Shown here piece after piece: positions 17,533 to 26,111 of a stretch of 64,000 bases of DNA; position 1 is the stretch's first letter, and each line of letters starts with the position of its first letter. The position numbers and the translations under genes were made by a program. The stretch is from assembly GCF_025994315.1 (NCBI RefSeq), contig NZ_BAQE01000005.1; one strand, given 5' to 3'. The DNA is from Swaminathania salitolerans. GTDB taxonomy: Bacteria; Pseudomonadota; Alphaproteobacteria; Acetobacterales; Acetobacteraceae. The notes under the pieces were generated by a model. The model saw only the letters and a list, made by a program, of their open reading frames with translations, was not told where the DNA came from and searched no databases.

Positions 17533-17870
17533 CTGAAACCGCTCTTCCGGTTCTCTCGGCCCTCTCCCAGCCGAGCCGGCTCGCGATTTTCCGCCTTCTC
17601 GTACGCCACGAGCCGCAAGGGCTCGCCGCCGGGGAGGTGGCCCGTCATCTCGTTCAGCCGCAGAACACGATCTCGGCCCATCTCGCGATTCTCCAGCGCG
17701 CGGGGCTGGTCTCCACCACCCGGAACGGGCGGTTCGTCTCCTGTCGTGCCGAGCCGTCGCAGGTGGAAGCGCTCGCCGCCTTTCTCCTTGCGGAATGCTG
17801 CGCGGAAAATGCCGCACAGGGCGGATCGTGTCCGCCCCGTCCGGCTCATCGAGAGGAGACACAGTCTTGA
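17526..17870 (+). CDS. arsR: ArsR-family metalloid-responsive repressor
   Basis: 114 residues. Winged helix-turn-helix: VLSALSQPSRLAIFRLLVRH at the N-terminus, GEVARHLVQPQNTISAHLAI with the recognition helix, and the wing GLVSTTRNGRFVSCRAEP. The arsenite site of the E. coli type (CVCDLC in helix 3) is missing; instead there is a C-terminal Cys-Cys (AECCAEN) and a later Cys (GGSC), as in the Acidithiobacillus-type ArsR that binds As(III) through C-terminal cysteines. The palindrome over its own start suggests autorepression. Coupled to arsH by a TTGA overlap. Confidence 0.88.
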   Translation: MDTETALPVLSALSQPSRLAIFRLLVRHEPQGLAAGEVARHLVQPQNTISAHLAILQRAGLVSTTRNGRFVSCRAEPSQVEALAAFLLAECCAENAAQGGSCPPRPAHREETQS

Positions 17871-18559
17871 ACGCACCCTCACCCCATGACCTTTCCCTGC
17901 TTTTCCCGATCGAGGAGGACCGGCTGGAACCCGCCCGCCGCGCGGACCACCCTCCCCGGATTCTTCTGCTCTACGGTTCGCTCCGTCCGCGCTCCTTCAG
18001 CCGCCTGCTGACTCTCGAAGCCGAGCGGATCCTCCGACAGCTCGGCGCGGAAACGCGCGTCTTCGATCCGGCCGGTCTTCCCCTGCTGGACTCGACGGGA
18101 GACGATCACCCGAAAGTGCAGGAATTGCGCGACCTTTCCCGCTGGTCGGAGGGTCAGGTCTGGTGCAGCCCCGAACGCCACGGCACGATGACATCGATCT
18201 TCAAGAACCAGATCGACTGGCTGCCGCTCGAAACCGCTGCGGTACGCCCCACCCAGGGCAGAACCCTGGCTGTGATGCAGGTTTGCGGAGGATCGCAGAG
18301 CTTCAACACAGTCAATGCCCTTCGGGTCCTCGGACGATGGATGCGCATGATCACGATCCCGAACCAGTCCAGCGTTCCGATGGCATACAGACAATTCGAC
18401 GAGAACGACCGTATGCTTCCCTCGACGCTTTACGACCGGGTGGTCGATGTCATGGAGGAGCTGGTGAAATTCACGCGTCTCACGCGTGACCGTGCGGATT
18501 ATCTCGTGGATCGTTTCAGCGAACGAAAGGCACGCATCCCCCTGCCGGATGCGCTCTAG
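17867..18559 (+). CDS. arsH: ArsH NADPH-dependent FMN reductase
   Basis: About 230 residues from a TTG at 17867, overlapping the arsR stop, with AGGAG eight bases upstream. Flavodoxin-like fold: LLYGSLRPRSFSRLLTLEA (FMN phosphate loop), FDPAGLPLLD, the family marker SPERHGTMTSIFKNQIDWLP, LAVMQVCGGSQSFNTVN and MRMITIPNQSSVPMAY. ArsH proteins oxidise methylated trivalent arsenicals or act as quinone/azo reductases. No arsenite pump (arsB/acr3) or arsC lies beside it. Confidence 0.92.
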   Translation: MNAPSPHDLSLLFPIEEDRLEPARRADHPPRILLLYGSLRPRSFSRLLTLEAERILRQLGAETRVFDPAGLPLLDSTGDDHPKVQELRDLSRWSEGQVWCSPERHGTMTSIFKNQIDWLPLETAAVRPTQGRTLAVMQVCGGSQSFNTVNALRVLGRWMRMITIPNQSSVPMAYRQFDENDRMLPSTLYDRVVDVMEELVKFTRLTRDRADYLVDRFSERKARIPLPDAL

Positions 18560-18698
18560 CGCATCGTCCCGACAGGTACGTCCCGAAGCCATCTCCCCGA
18601 CATAACCGTTTCCCTGGCATGGCCGTCTTCCTGCAAGACAGGATCGCCGTCGGGAGAACCGATAGCGAGCGGGCAGTGACCGACGATTCTGACTGCAT

Positions 18699-19493
18699 CT
18701 ATCGGAGCCCGGCGACAGGCCTGAGGACCACCATGCGATATTGCGGCCATGTGGTGAACCCGAGCGTGGTCTGCTCGAAATCGAGTACGCCGTCGGCGGG
18801 ATGATGAAACCGGCGAGGCCCTCCCTCTCGCGTCGTCACCGCCTGCTGATGCCAGAGACGCTCGAAATCCCGACTCGCGGCTCGCAATCTGGATACCAGA
18901 GCGCCCACTTTCTCCGTTTCACCATGCAGGCTGTCCGACCGGAATTCAGCCAGAACCCGCTGCGCATTATGCTCCCACCGGTCCATGAAACGCCGCGCTT
19001 CAGGATCGAGAAACACGTAATCGAGAAGATTGCGGTCCCCCGCCCCGAACCAGGCACCGAACAAGGTGCATGCCGCCTCATTGGCGACACGTATATTCCA
19101 TAACGCATCGAGAACGTAGCACGGCACCTTCAGGAGATCGGGCATCCCGGCCACAGGGGACGGCATCTCATCACTGGCGGAACGGGATCCGTCCGGATCC
19201 CTGAGCTCTGCCAATGCGAAAACATATTCACGTTCCGCGGGCGACAGACGCAACGAAGAGGCAATGCGCCCCAGCGCCGACGCCGAGCATGAAATGTCTC
19301 TCCCCTGCTCGAGCCATGTGTACCAGGTCGTACTGATCCCGCAGAGTTGAGCCGCCTCCTCCCGACGCAGGCCGGACACCCGGCGGCGACCTGACCCCGG
19401 CTGCAATCCCACATCGGCCGGAGTGAGAGCCTCACGCCGGGTGCGCAGAAAAATACCTATATCTCGAGCCCGATCTGGGTCACGCCATGTCAT
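18699..19493 (-). CDS. XRE-family regulator with MmyB-like ligand-binding domain
   Basis: About 264 residues from the ATG at 19493. The N-terminus holds the helix-turn-helix: IGIFLRTRREALTP, then RRRVSGLRREEAAQLCGIST and WYTWLEQGRDISCSASALGR. This is the standard start of the MmyB/KstR-like group. The remaining ~170 residues are the MmyB PAS-like domain that can bind a fatty acid: PCYVLDALWNIRVANEAACTL, LLDYVFLDPEARRF and a closing DFEQTTLGFTTWPQYRMVVL. It is divergent from a methyltransferase gene, its likely target, and GGTATTTTCAATACC lies immediately ahead of the ATG. Confidence 0.85.
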   Translation of the reverse strand: MTWRDPDRARDIGIFLRTRREALTPADVGLQPGSGRRRVSGLRREEAAQLCGISTTWYTWLEQGRDISCSASALGRIASSLRLSPAEREYVFALAELRDPDGSRSASDEMPSPVAGMPDLLKVPCYVLDALWNIRVANEAACTLFGAWFGAGDRNLLDYVFLDPEARRFMDRWEHNAQRVLAEFRSDSLHGETEKVGALVSRLRAASRDFERLWHQQAVTTREGGPRRFHHPADGVLDFEQTTLGFTTWPQYRMVVLRPVAGLR

Positions 19494-19508
19494 GGTATTT
19501 TCAATACC
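19494..19508. promoter_or_regulatory. Inverted repeat at the XRE gene start
   Basis: GGTATT-TTC-AATACC is a perfect six-base inverted repeat touching the ATG of the XRE gene. On the minus strand TATAAG lies about 20 bases further upstream as a possible -10. It is a candidate operator shared by the divergent genes. Confidence 0.45.
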
Positions 19509-19614
19509 GGGATAAAATTCGAACTTATACCCTCTTCGGCAGAACGTCATCGTAGCCGCTGTCCGGATCGGCGCTTCTCCCTGCCGGTTCAGGAAAACGA
19601 CCGGAGATGATCTC

Positions 19615-20370
19615 ATGAACGAGCCTTTTATAGCCCGGCATTACGCATCCCGTGCCGAGCGCTATGTGACAAGCGACGTGCATCGCCACGGTGACGATCT
19701 GGACGCCATCGGCGCTCTGGCTGCGGAGAGCAGCTTCGGGCATGTCCTCGATCTGGGATCCGGGGGCGGCCATGTCGCCTATTGCCTCGCCCCTCATGTC
19801 GAAACGGTCCTTGCCTGCGATATTACGCCGAATATGCTCGATGCGATCGCCCGGGAAGCCGCTCAGAGGAGCCTGCCCAACGTCGTGACCCTCTGCGCGC
19901 CGGCCGAAAACCTTCCGTTGGGCGATGCATCGTTCGACGCCATCTTCTGCCGCTTTACGACACATCACTGGGAGAACCCCCGTGCGGGGCTATGCGAGGC
20001 GCGCCGCGTTCTCGTCCCCGGAGGCCTCGCCACGTTCATCGACGTGACCGCACCGGTATCGCCGATGGTCGATAGCTGGCTTCAGACACTCGAGCTGTTG
20101 CGCGATGTATCCCACGTTCGTGATTACAGTTGCGCGGAATGGGAGAAAATGCTGGATGATGCCGGGCTTTCCATCATCGGAAAACATGCTCACAAGCTGC
20201 GCATGGAATTCGCGAGCTGGGTTGCACGCACCGGCGCACCGCCCGTCCGGATCGAGGCGATCCGGTCACTGCAGGAAGCCGCCCCGGAGATCGTGCGCGA
20301 CACGCTCGTGATCGAACCCGATGGCAGCTTCACCGTCGATGTACACAGATATGTTGTCGTACGAATATGA
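19615..20370 (+). CDS. Class I SAM-dependent methyltransferase
   Basis: 251 residues, GGAG upstream of the ATG. UbiE/Methyltransf_11 type: motif I HVLDLGSGGGHVAYCLAP, acidic loop VLACDITPNMLDAIA, motif II NLPLGDASFDAIFCRF with the TTHHWENP stretch, and ARRVLVPGGLATFIDVTAP (post-III). The substrate cannot be told; small-molecule methylation is most likely. Divergent from the MmyB-type regulator. Confidence 0.85.
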   Translation: MNEPFIARHYASRAERYVTSDVHRHGDDLDAIGALAAESSFGHVLDLGSGGGHVAYCLAPHVETVLACDITPNMLDAIAREAAQRSLPNVVTLCAPAENLPLGDASFDAIFCRFTTHHWENPRAGLCEARRVLVPGGLATFIDVTAPVSPMVDSWLQTLELLRDVSHVRDYSCAEWEKMLDDAGLSIIGKHAHKLRMEFASWVARTGAPPVRIEAIRSLQEAAPEIVRDTLVIEPDGSFTVDVHRYVVVRI

Positions 20371-20449
20371 AAGAGGGTCGGGATGTATCCCCGGGCCTCC
20401 GCTGGCCCTTCGCCCGATCTGCGGCACGTCCTGCTTCGGACAGGAGGAT

Positions 20450-21301
20450 TCAGCGCGGCGTTTGCCAGGCCTCTTCCAGACCCGTCCTGCTCTGGAGGAT
20501 CACCGTTTCGAGGTCGCGCTCGTACAGGCTGTCTTCGACACCGGACGAGAAGATCTCGACGGTGCAGACACCCTCGTAACCGGCATCATGCGTTGCATGG
20601 AGCAGGGCGCCGAGCGGAATGACCCCCTCTCCCGGCACGAGGCGATCCATGGTCGAGCGCGGCACGCGCCAGTCGCTCGCCTGAACGACGAAGATCCGCT
20701 TTCCCGCGCGCCGGATAGCGGCACAGCATTCGGGTTGCTGCCAGATATTCCAGTAATCGAGACACAGACCGCAGGATCCGTGACCGGTCGCATCGAGCAG
20801 ATCAAGTGCCTGGTCGATGGTCCAGATCGCGGTCTCGATATTCATCGATGTCGGATTGAGCGGCTCGATCGCCAGGGTCACGCCCAGATCGGCGGCAAGC
20901 GGCGCAAGCACGCGCATCTGACGCGCGGTCTCGTCGATCGCGCGCTGCATGTTCCCTTCGGGGGGCGCACCGGTATTCATGACGAAAGACGCCCCCGGCG
21001 TCATCGGCGCCAGACGCTTCAGACTTTCCGCAAAGGCGGTCATACGGGCAGGCACGCCCTCGGGCTCGGGCGCCATGCGGCTGTCGAACACGGTTCGTAT
21101 GCCAGGCTGGACGGCACTGATCCCCAGACCGGCATCGATGGCCATCTGGATCTGTTCCGGAGCGCGGTCCCGATCCAGTTTCGCCTCACAGATCTCGATC
21201 GCATCGACACCGAGTGCGGCATAACGGGCCACGTCCTCCTCGAAGGACCATGGCTGGGTGGTGAACTCGTTCACCCCGAAACGGAAGGGAAGCCGCGTCA
21301 T
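20450..21301 (-). CDS. Sugar phosphate isomerase/epimerase-like TIM-barrel protein
   Basis: 283 residues of the AP-endonuclease-2 (xylose isomerase-like) fold: FRFGVNEFTTQPWSFEEDV, AALGVDAIEICEAKLDRD, VTLAIEPLNPT (metal Glu), CGLCLDYWNIWQQP (Asp), KRIFVVQASDW and PLGALLHATHDAGYEGVCTVEIFSS (second metal Glu). The residues fit a divalent-metal site. Substrate unknown; typical members isomerise or dehydrate keto sugars or hydroxypyruvate. Its start overlaps the stop of the hydrolase gene (four bases), so the two form a coupled pair. Confidence 0.82.
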   Translation of the reverse strand: MTRLPFRFGVNEFTTQPWSFEEDVARYAALGVDAIEICEAKLDRDRAPEQIQMAIDAGLGISAVQPGIRTVFDSRMAPEPEGVPARMTAFAESLKRLAPMTPGASFVMNTGAPPEGNMQRAIDETARQMRVLAPLAADLGVTLAIEPLNPTSMNIETAIWTIDQALDLLDATGHGSCGLCLDYWNIWQQPECCAAIRRAGKRIFVVQASDWRVPRSTMDRLVPGEGVIPLGALLHATHDAGYEGVCTVEIFSSGVEDSLYERDLETVILQSRTGLEEAWQTPR

Positions 21302-22107
21302 CGACCGATGAACTCCTCTACCGCCCTGTTGAATTTATCCGTCTCGTCCAGGAAGATCATGTGCGAACTCTCCGAAAAACGCAGCGCGGTACAGTTGGGC
21401 ATGTTGTCCGCCACCCAGGCCGGGCCCTCGGGGACGAGTACCGCGTCTTTTTCCGCGATCATCATGAGCGATGGCAGGTCAAGATGGGGCAGAACGTCGC
21501 GCCAGTCCTGTGTCGTATGATCGGCCATCATCGCGGCACGCGCATGGGCAGGAGACTTCGCCATCTCGGAAAGGAGCATGGCGCGCTCGTCTTCTCCCAG
21601 CGTGGTCGCAAGACAATCCGACAGGTTCTGACGGTCGAATCCTTCCGGATCGAGCGTCAGTTTCTGGATGGTCTCGCTCAGTCCGGCCTGATCGTAACAG
21701 GCAGCATGACCGGATTTCCAGCTGGAGGAGTAATATTGACGCGGCGTCTGCTGGACGAAAATGGCATCGCGCAGCCGCGCCTTCCCGAAAAGCTCGAGAT
21801 AGGACCAGATGATGGGACATCCGATGGACCAGCCGAGCACGGTCACGTCCTCGAGTTCGAGCGCTTCGAGGAGATCCCGCAGATCCGCGGCAAGCCGCGC
21901 GATCCGGTAGGAGTGATCCGGCTTGTCCGACTCGCCATGCCCACGCAGGTCGACGGTTATGACACGCGCCTTCTCCGACAGGACCGGCACGTTGCGATGA
22001 AAAAACCGGCCGGAGAACGTCCAGCCATGCAGCATGACCAGTGGTCTCCCGTGCCCCTGCTCCCGGTAATGAAGCTTCGTGCCGTCGCTGGCGATGATAT
22101 GGGGCAT
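21298..22107 (-). CDS. Alpha/beta hydrolase
   Basis: About 269 residues from the ATG at 22107 (GAGGG upstream); an upstream TTG is less likely. Fold motifs: LVMLHGWTFSGRFFHRN (oxyanion), VITVDLRGHGESDKPD, nucleophile elbow LGWSIGCPI with Ser, MMIAEKDAVLVPEG (acid) and FSESSHMIFLDETDKFN (His). Most like chloroperoxidase/esterase-type hydrolases; the exact substrate is not readable. Upstream partner of the TIM-barrel gene, which suggests a two-step catabolic function. Confidence 0.82.
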   Translation of the reverse strand: MPHIIASDGTKLHYREQGHGRPLVMLHGWTFSGRFFHRNVPVLSEKARVITVDLRGHGESDKPDHSYRIARLAADLRDLLEALELEDVTVLGWSIGCPIIWSYLELFGKARLRDAIFVQQTPRQYYSSSWKSGHAACYDQAGLSETIQKLTLDPEGFDRQNLSDCLATTLGEDERAMLLSEMAKSPAHARAAMMADHTTQDWRDVLPHLDLPSLMMIAEKDAVLVPEGPAWVADNMPNCTALRFSESSHMIFLDETDKFNRAVEEFIGR

Positions 22108-22280
22108 GGTCCCTCGCAACTATGTGAACGAATCAGGAGTTCTCTCGCAAGCGTCCGGGAGGGGCGGCAGTTCCATGAAGGCTTCGTCATACGCTGCGGA
22201 GCGGGACATGACGAAGCCCCGAGCCCCGAGCCCCTGGCCCTGGCCCGGGATGCAGGAAACCGCCGGAGGAGGCCTACGCC

Positions 22281-22475
22281 ATGGCACGAGGAAAAGGGCG
22301 CGTTGCGTCGAAACCCGCCAAAGCCGATCTTCCGGAAAAGCTCTGCCCTGTCTGTCTGAGGCCGTTTCGATGGCGCAGAAAATGGGCGAGAGAATGGGAT
22401 TCCGTGCGCTATTGCTCGGAAAGATGCCGACGGGCCGGCACGACGGAGCGCGACCCGTCTGCCGCGCAGGCATGA
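22281..22475 (+). CDS. DUF2256 zinc-ribbon protein
   Basis: 64 residues with GGAGGAGG upstream. It matches the DUF2256 pattern closely: CPVCLRPFRWRRKWAREWD, then VRYCSERCRR, giving a C-x2-C ... C-x3-C zinc site. The N-terminus is Lys/Arg-rich. Small proteins of this type often lie near photolyase-related genes, but none is here. The stop codon touches the left arm of a bidirectional terminator. Confidence 0.88.
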   Translation: MARGKGRVASKPAKADLPEKLCPVCLRPFRWRRKWAREWDSVRYCSERCRRAGTTERDPSAAQA

Positions 22476-22509
22476 AAAAACCCCGCTCTCGCAAGAGAAC
22501 GGGGTTTTT
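22475..22509. terminator. Bidirectional rho-independent terminator
   Basis: AAAAAACCCCG ... CGGGGTTTTT with an inner CTC-GCAA-GAG stem makes a strong hairpin with A and T runs at both ends. It serves the DUF2256 gene (+) and the rplM-rpsI operon (-). Confidence 0.9.
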
Positions 22510-22565
22510 CCGTAAGCGATCCTTCCGGGAGGGAGATCCGAAGACCTGCCTCCCCGGAAGAAGAA

Positions 22566-23051
22566 TCAGCGCTTCGAGAACTGGAAGGAACGACGTGCCT
22601 TGGCGCGGCCGTACTTCTTGCGCTCGACGACGCGGCTGTCACGGGTGAGGAACCCGGCAACCTTGAGGATACCGCGCAGGGCGGGATCGTAATGGGTCAG
22701 GGCACGCGAGATGCCATGACGCACGGCGCCGGCCTGGCCGGACAGACCGCCGCCCTTGACCGTGCAATAGACGTCGAACTTGTTGTAGCTGTCGGTCAGC
22801 AGGAAGGGCTGCGTGATGAGCATACGCAGGACCGGACGTGCGAAATAGGTCGTGACCGGGCGGCCATTGACGATGATGTCGCCCTTGCCCGGCTTGACCC
22901 AGACGCGGGCGGTTGCGTCCTTGCGGCGACCCGTCGCATAGGAACGGCCCTGTGCGTCGCGCTTGACTTCGTGAACCGGTGCAGCCTGCGTGGCGGGCGC
23001 GATACCGGCGAGGTCCTGAAGCGTACCCGTGCGCTCTTGAGTTTCAGACAT
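22566..23051 (-). CDS. rpsI: 30S ribosomal protein S9
   Basis: 161 residues. Universal S9 sequence: YATGRRKDATARVWVKPGKG, NGRPVTTYF, VKGGGLSGQAGAVRHGISRA, and the conserved tail ERKKYGRAKARRSFQFSKR that reaches the P-site tRNA. About 30 residues of acidic, Ala-rich N-terminal extension precede the core, as in many alphaproteobacteria. Second gene of rplM-rpsI. Confidence 0.99.
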   Translation of the reverse strand: MSETQERTGTLQDLAGIAPATQAAPVHEVKRDAQGRSYATGRRKDATARVWVKPGKGDIIVNGRPVTTYFARPVLRMLITQPFLLTDSYNKFDVYCTVKGGGLSGQAGAVRHGISRALTHYDPALRGILKVAGFLTRDSRVVERKKYGRAKARRSFQFSKR

Positions 23052-23056
23052 ATCTC

Positions 23057-23533
23057 TCAGGCCTCGATCACATTGAGGGTGTTCTTGCGGTTCATGGACG
23101 CAACATCCAGCTTGACCGGCTGCTGGCCTTCATGCGGATGCTTGTCACCGGCATAGACATACAGGTGCTTCATCTGGGCGCGCTGAAGCGGGCCGCGCGT
23201 GATCATGCGCTCGACAGCCTTCTCGATCACGCTGCCGGGGTTCTTGCCCTCGAGGCGCTGCGTGATGGTGCGCTCCTTGATGCCACCGGGATGACCCGTG
23301 TGGTAATGGAAGAGCTTCTGCCCGACCTTGTTGCCGGTCAGGACGATCTTCTCGGCGTTGATCACGACGATATTGTCGCCGCAATCGACATGCGGGGTGA
23401 ATTGCGGCTTGTGCTTGCCGCGCAGGCGGGTCGCGATGATGGTGGCGAGGCGGCCGAGAACGAGCCCTTCGGCGTCGATCAGGGTCCAGCCTTTCGTCAC
23501 CTCTGCGGGCTTCAACGAAGGTGTGGTCTTCAT
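23057..23533 (-). CDS. rplM: 50S ribosomal protein L13
   Basis: 158 residues, full-length L13: W-TLIDAEGLVLGRLATIIA, RGKHKPQFTPHVDCGDNIVV, KLFHYHTGHPGGIKERT and YAGDKHPHEGQQPVKLD. Binds 23S rRNA early in assembly. It leads the rplM-rpsI operon; five bases separate the two genes. Confidence 0.99.
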   Translation of the reverse strand: MKTTPSLKPAEVTKGWTLIDAEGLVLGRLATIIATRLRGKHKPQFTPHVDCGDNIVVINAEKIVLTGNKVGQKLFHYHTGHPGGIKERTITQRLEGKNPGSVIEKAVERMITRGPLQRAQMKHLYVYAGDKHPHEGQQPVKLDVASMNRKNTLNVIEA

Positions 23534-23663
23534 GATTCAGACTGATCCAGCAACATGTGTTGGTATTGGGCGCGCCTTATGCGGGCCGCAGGGAAGCGCG
23601 TCAAGCTTTTTCGCGATTCCCTTCCCGCGTTTCGTGGCGGTTTTCCGGGCTTTCCGGGGTTGA

Positions 23664-23677
23664 GGTATCATGATACC
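23664..23677. promoter_or_regulatory. Perfect 14-base palindrome upstream of rplM
   Basis: GGTATCATGATACC lies 130 bases before the rplM start and 92 bases before the exported-protein gene on the other strand. Half-sites GGTAT/ATACC recall the repeat at 19494-19508 but spacing differs. It could be an operator; the binding protein is unknown. Confidence 0.35.
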
Positions 23678-23768
23678 ACATATCGCCATGCCGGATTTGG
23701 AGTTGCCCGCGCATCGGGGTAACATTATGCCTGGTTAACGATATGGCCGATCCGGGAAAGAGAGTGAC

Positions 23769-25205
23769 GTGAAGAGACCCTTGCTTTTCTTTGGTCTGTG
23801 CAGCGTGATCGTCGGGCTGGGCTGGGTCGGCGCGCGCCATGAATCGAAGGCAGAGCTGCAACGGGCGCTCGCCAGCTTCCGGGCCAATCTGCCCCCCGAT
23901 GCCCGTTTCGAATACGATCGCGCCTATCCCCGGATTCTCGCGCGTGGCGCGGGCTTCGAAAACGCCCGCTTCACCCGCGGCTCCGTCCGGCTTGCCGCGC
24001 GCCATCTCACGGTCAACAACCCGACCGGCTTTCTGGTCAGCGGCCTCGGATTCTCGCGCATCCGCGCCGAGGGCGTGACTGTCGACGGCCCCGTATCGGG
24101 CACCATCGACGACCTCACCCTCAACAGATTGCGCCTGCCCCCGATGAGCCGGGACAAGAAGGACATCACGTCCCTCCCTCCTGCCTCGGAGATCCGCTTC
24201 CGTCATGGCCAGATCCATCGCCTGGATCTGAAGACCGCAACGCCCGGTTGCCGTTTTCGGCTCCGGGAGGCGATTCTGGACAATTACGGCCATGATGACG
24301 GCAATGGCGGAGAATTGCACGATCTCTCCGCGGTCTGCGATACCGACAGCCCGCAAGCGCTTCTGCTCTCCCGCCGGTCCCGGCTGAAGCTTGCCCCGAT
24401 ACAGGCCGGGATCGGCACACTTCACGAGAAGGGGTTCCGGCTCGCACGGATGGTCGCGCTGATCGATTCGGGCGCCCGGAAGCCTCTTCTCCCGGGCCTG
24501 AAGGCCGAACCGGATCTATGGGAGGCGCCGGCGACCTTCGAGAGCGGCAAGATCGCAGCCTCGCTCGCAGGGCTGCGTCTGACGATCGATACCTCTGAGA
24601 TGGGCAGTCGGATAGAGGGCGGATTCCTCAAGAAGGAAACCGACATGCGCGATGTCGTCGTGACAGGGCTTCCCCCTCAGGCCACGCGTTTCCTGCCTGA
24701 CGGGATACGGGTGGCCCATCTCGTCCAGCGCCTGCATCTCAATATGAAATCCGGCCATGGCGAGACCGCCCTGACCGCCAGTACGCCGGGCGTCTTTTCC
24801 CTGGAGTTCGGCATGTCTGGCGCGAATTTCGTGCCTCTGCCGAACCAAACCCGGCGGGCGTCTGAAGGACCTCTGATCGACTCCCTGCAGATCAGTTACC
24901 GGGATGAGGGCAATACCGTGGACACGCTGCTCCAGCGTATTGCCGACAGCCAGAACGTGCCGCTCGCCCAGCTCAAGGCGCGGCTCATCCTGCCTATGGC
25001 AATCATGATCCAGACGACACCGGGGCTGAGTGCCCTGCCGGGCTTTCTCGAGAATGCCCAGGGTCATACCCTCGTCTTTGCGCTCCATCCGCCCGAACCT
25101 CTCACGCTGGACATGCTGCGCAGCCTCGGCGCACGACTCAAGGCCGACAGCGCGATGCGGCAGCGATGGTTGTCTCCCCCGGTCCTGACCACGAGCTTGC
25201 AGTGA
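23769..25205 (+). CDS. Exported or membrane-anchored hypothetical protein
   Basis: 478 residues from a GTG. A hydrophobic segment at residues 5-21 (LLFFGLCSVIVGLGWVGA) serves as signal anchor or signal peptide. The rest is beta-rich and soluble, with AFRANLPPDARFEYDRAYP-like, ITVNNPTGFLVSG and DVVVTGLPPQATRFLPDGI segments, reminiscent of AsmA/DUF2125-type periplasmic proteins, but no family is clear. There is no catalytic motif and only two cysteines. Its stop overlaps the start of the next gene (GTGA), so the two are translated together; three more plus-strand genes follow. Confidence 0.8.
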   Translation: MKRPLLFFGLCSVIVGLGWVGARHESKAELQRALASFRANLPPDARFEYDRAYPRILARGAGFENARFTRGSVRLAARHLTVNNPTGFLVSGLGFSRIRAEGVTVDGPVSGTIDDLTLNRLRLPPMSRDKKDITSLPPASEIRFRHGQIHRLDLKTATPGCRFRLREAILDNYGHDDGNGGELHDLSAVCDTDSPQALLLSRRSRLKLAPIQAGIGTLHEKGFRLARMVALIDSGARKPLLPGLKAEPDLWEAPATFESGKIAASLAGLRLTIDTSEMGSRIEGGFLKKETDMRDVVVTGLPPQATRFLPDGIRVAHLVQRLHLNMKSGHGETALTASTPGVFSLEFGMSGANFVPLPNQTRRASEGPLIDSLQISYRDEGNTVDTLLQRIADSQNVPLAQLKARLILPMAIMIQTTPGLSALPGFLENAQGHTLVFALHPPEPLTLDMLRSLGARLKADSAMRQRWLSPPVLTTSLQ

Positions 25206-26101
25206 GGTCCGTCGCACCGATCCATGTCATCGGCGCATCGGGTCGCTCCGGTCGCGCCCTGTGCCGCGCGCTCCATGCGCGCGGAGATACGGTCATCGCG
25301 GTCACGCGACGTCCGGTTTCCGATGAGGCTTTCAACGAGACGAGACAGGCGGAACTCGAGGATCCTGCCGCCCTGAAAAAGGCGCTCGCCGATGCGAAGC
25401 GGGTCGTCTCGACGGCCCATGCGCGGTACATCCCGGCCATTCTCGAAGCGACCTCCGCCGATACGGTGCTCATCGGTCTCGGAAGCACGCGCAAATTCAC
25501 CAACTGGCCCGACGCGCATGGAAGAGGTGTCCTGGCTGGCGAGACCGCTCTTCTGAAGTCCGGGCGCCCGGGGCTGCTCCTTCATCCGACGATGATCTAC
25601 GGCGCGCGCGGAGAGGACAATGTGCAGCGTCTGGCAGCCCTGCTGCGGCGCCTGCCCCTTGTCCCCCTTCCGAACGGAGGCAGGGCACGCGTTCAACCCA
25701 TCTATCAGGACGATGTCACCCGCGCGCTGGTTGCGGCGCTCGATCTCGCGGCCAGCGGCGCCATCGCCGGACCGGAAACGCTTGTCATCGCCGGGCCGGA
25801 TCCGGTCGCCTATCGCGATTTCATCAGGGCGATCCTGCATGCCTCGGCCATGCGGCAGCGCCCGATTGTCTCCATCCCCGGGCGCCTGCTCGAATATCTG
25901 GCCCCTCTCGTCTCGCGGCTGCCCGGCTTTCCGGAAATAGGGCGTGACGAGGTCCGGCGTCTGATGGAAGACAAGGCTTTCGATTCCGCCCCGATGCGCG
26001 CCCGTCTGGGCTTCGATCCGGTTTCCCTGCAGAATGGTCTGCGGCAGCTCTTCGATGCGGATGATCGCGTCGCCGCACGCAATATTGCCCCGGCAGACTG
26101 A
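25202..26101 (+). CDS. NAD(P)-binding atypical SDR (NmrA/NDUFA9-like)
   Basis: 299 residues from a GTG at 25202, overlapping the stop of the exported protein. Rossmann motif VIGASGRSGRALCRALHARG near the start, VIAVTRR after strand 2, LIGLGSTRKF, HPTMIYGARGEDNVQRL and an active-site-like region QPIYQDDVTRALVAALD. The catalytic Tyr-x3-Lys of true SDRs is not in place. This pattern fits the extended/atypical group used as NAD-dependent epimerase-like or complex I assembly factors (NDUFA9). Substrate not known. A lipoprotein gene follows after ten bases. Confidence 0.8.
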   Translation: MRSVAPIHVIGASGRSGRALCRALHARGDTVIAVTRRPVSDEAFNETRQAELEDPAALKKALADAKRVVSTAHARYIPAILEATSADTVLIGLGSTRKFTNWPDAHGRGVLAGETALLKSGRPGLLLHPTMIYGARGEDNVQRLAALLRRLPLVPLPNGGRARVQPIYQDDVTRALVAALDLAASGAIAGPETLVIAGPDPVAYRDFIRAILHASAMRQRPIVSIPGRLLEYLAPLVSRLPGFPEIGRDEVRRLMEDKAFDSAPMRARLGFDPVSLQNGLRQLFDADDRVAARNIAPAD

Positions 26102-26111
26102 GAGTATCTAC

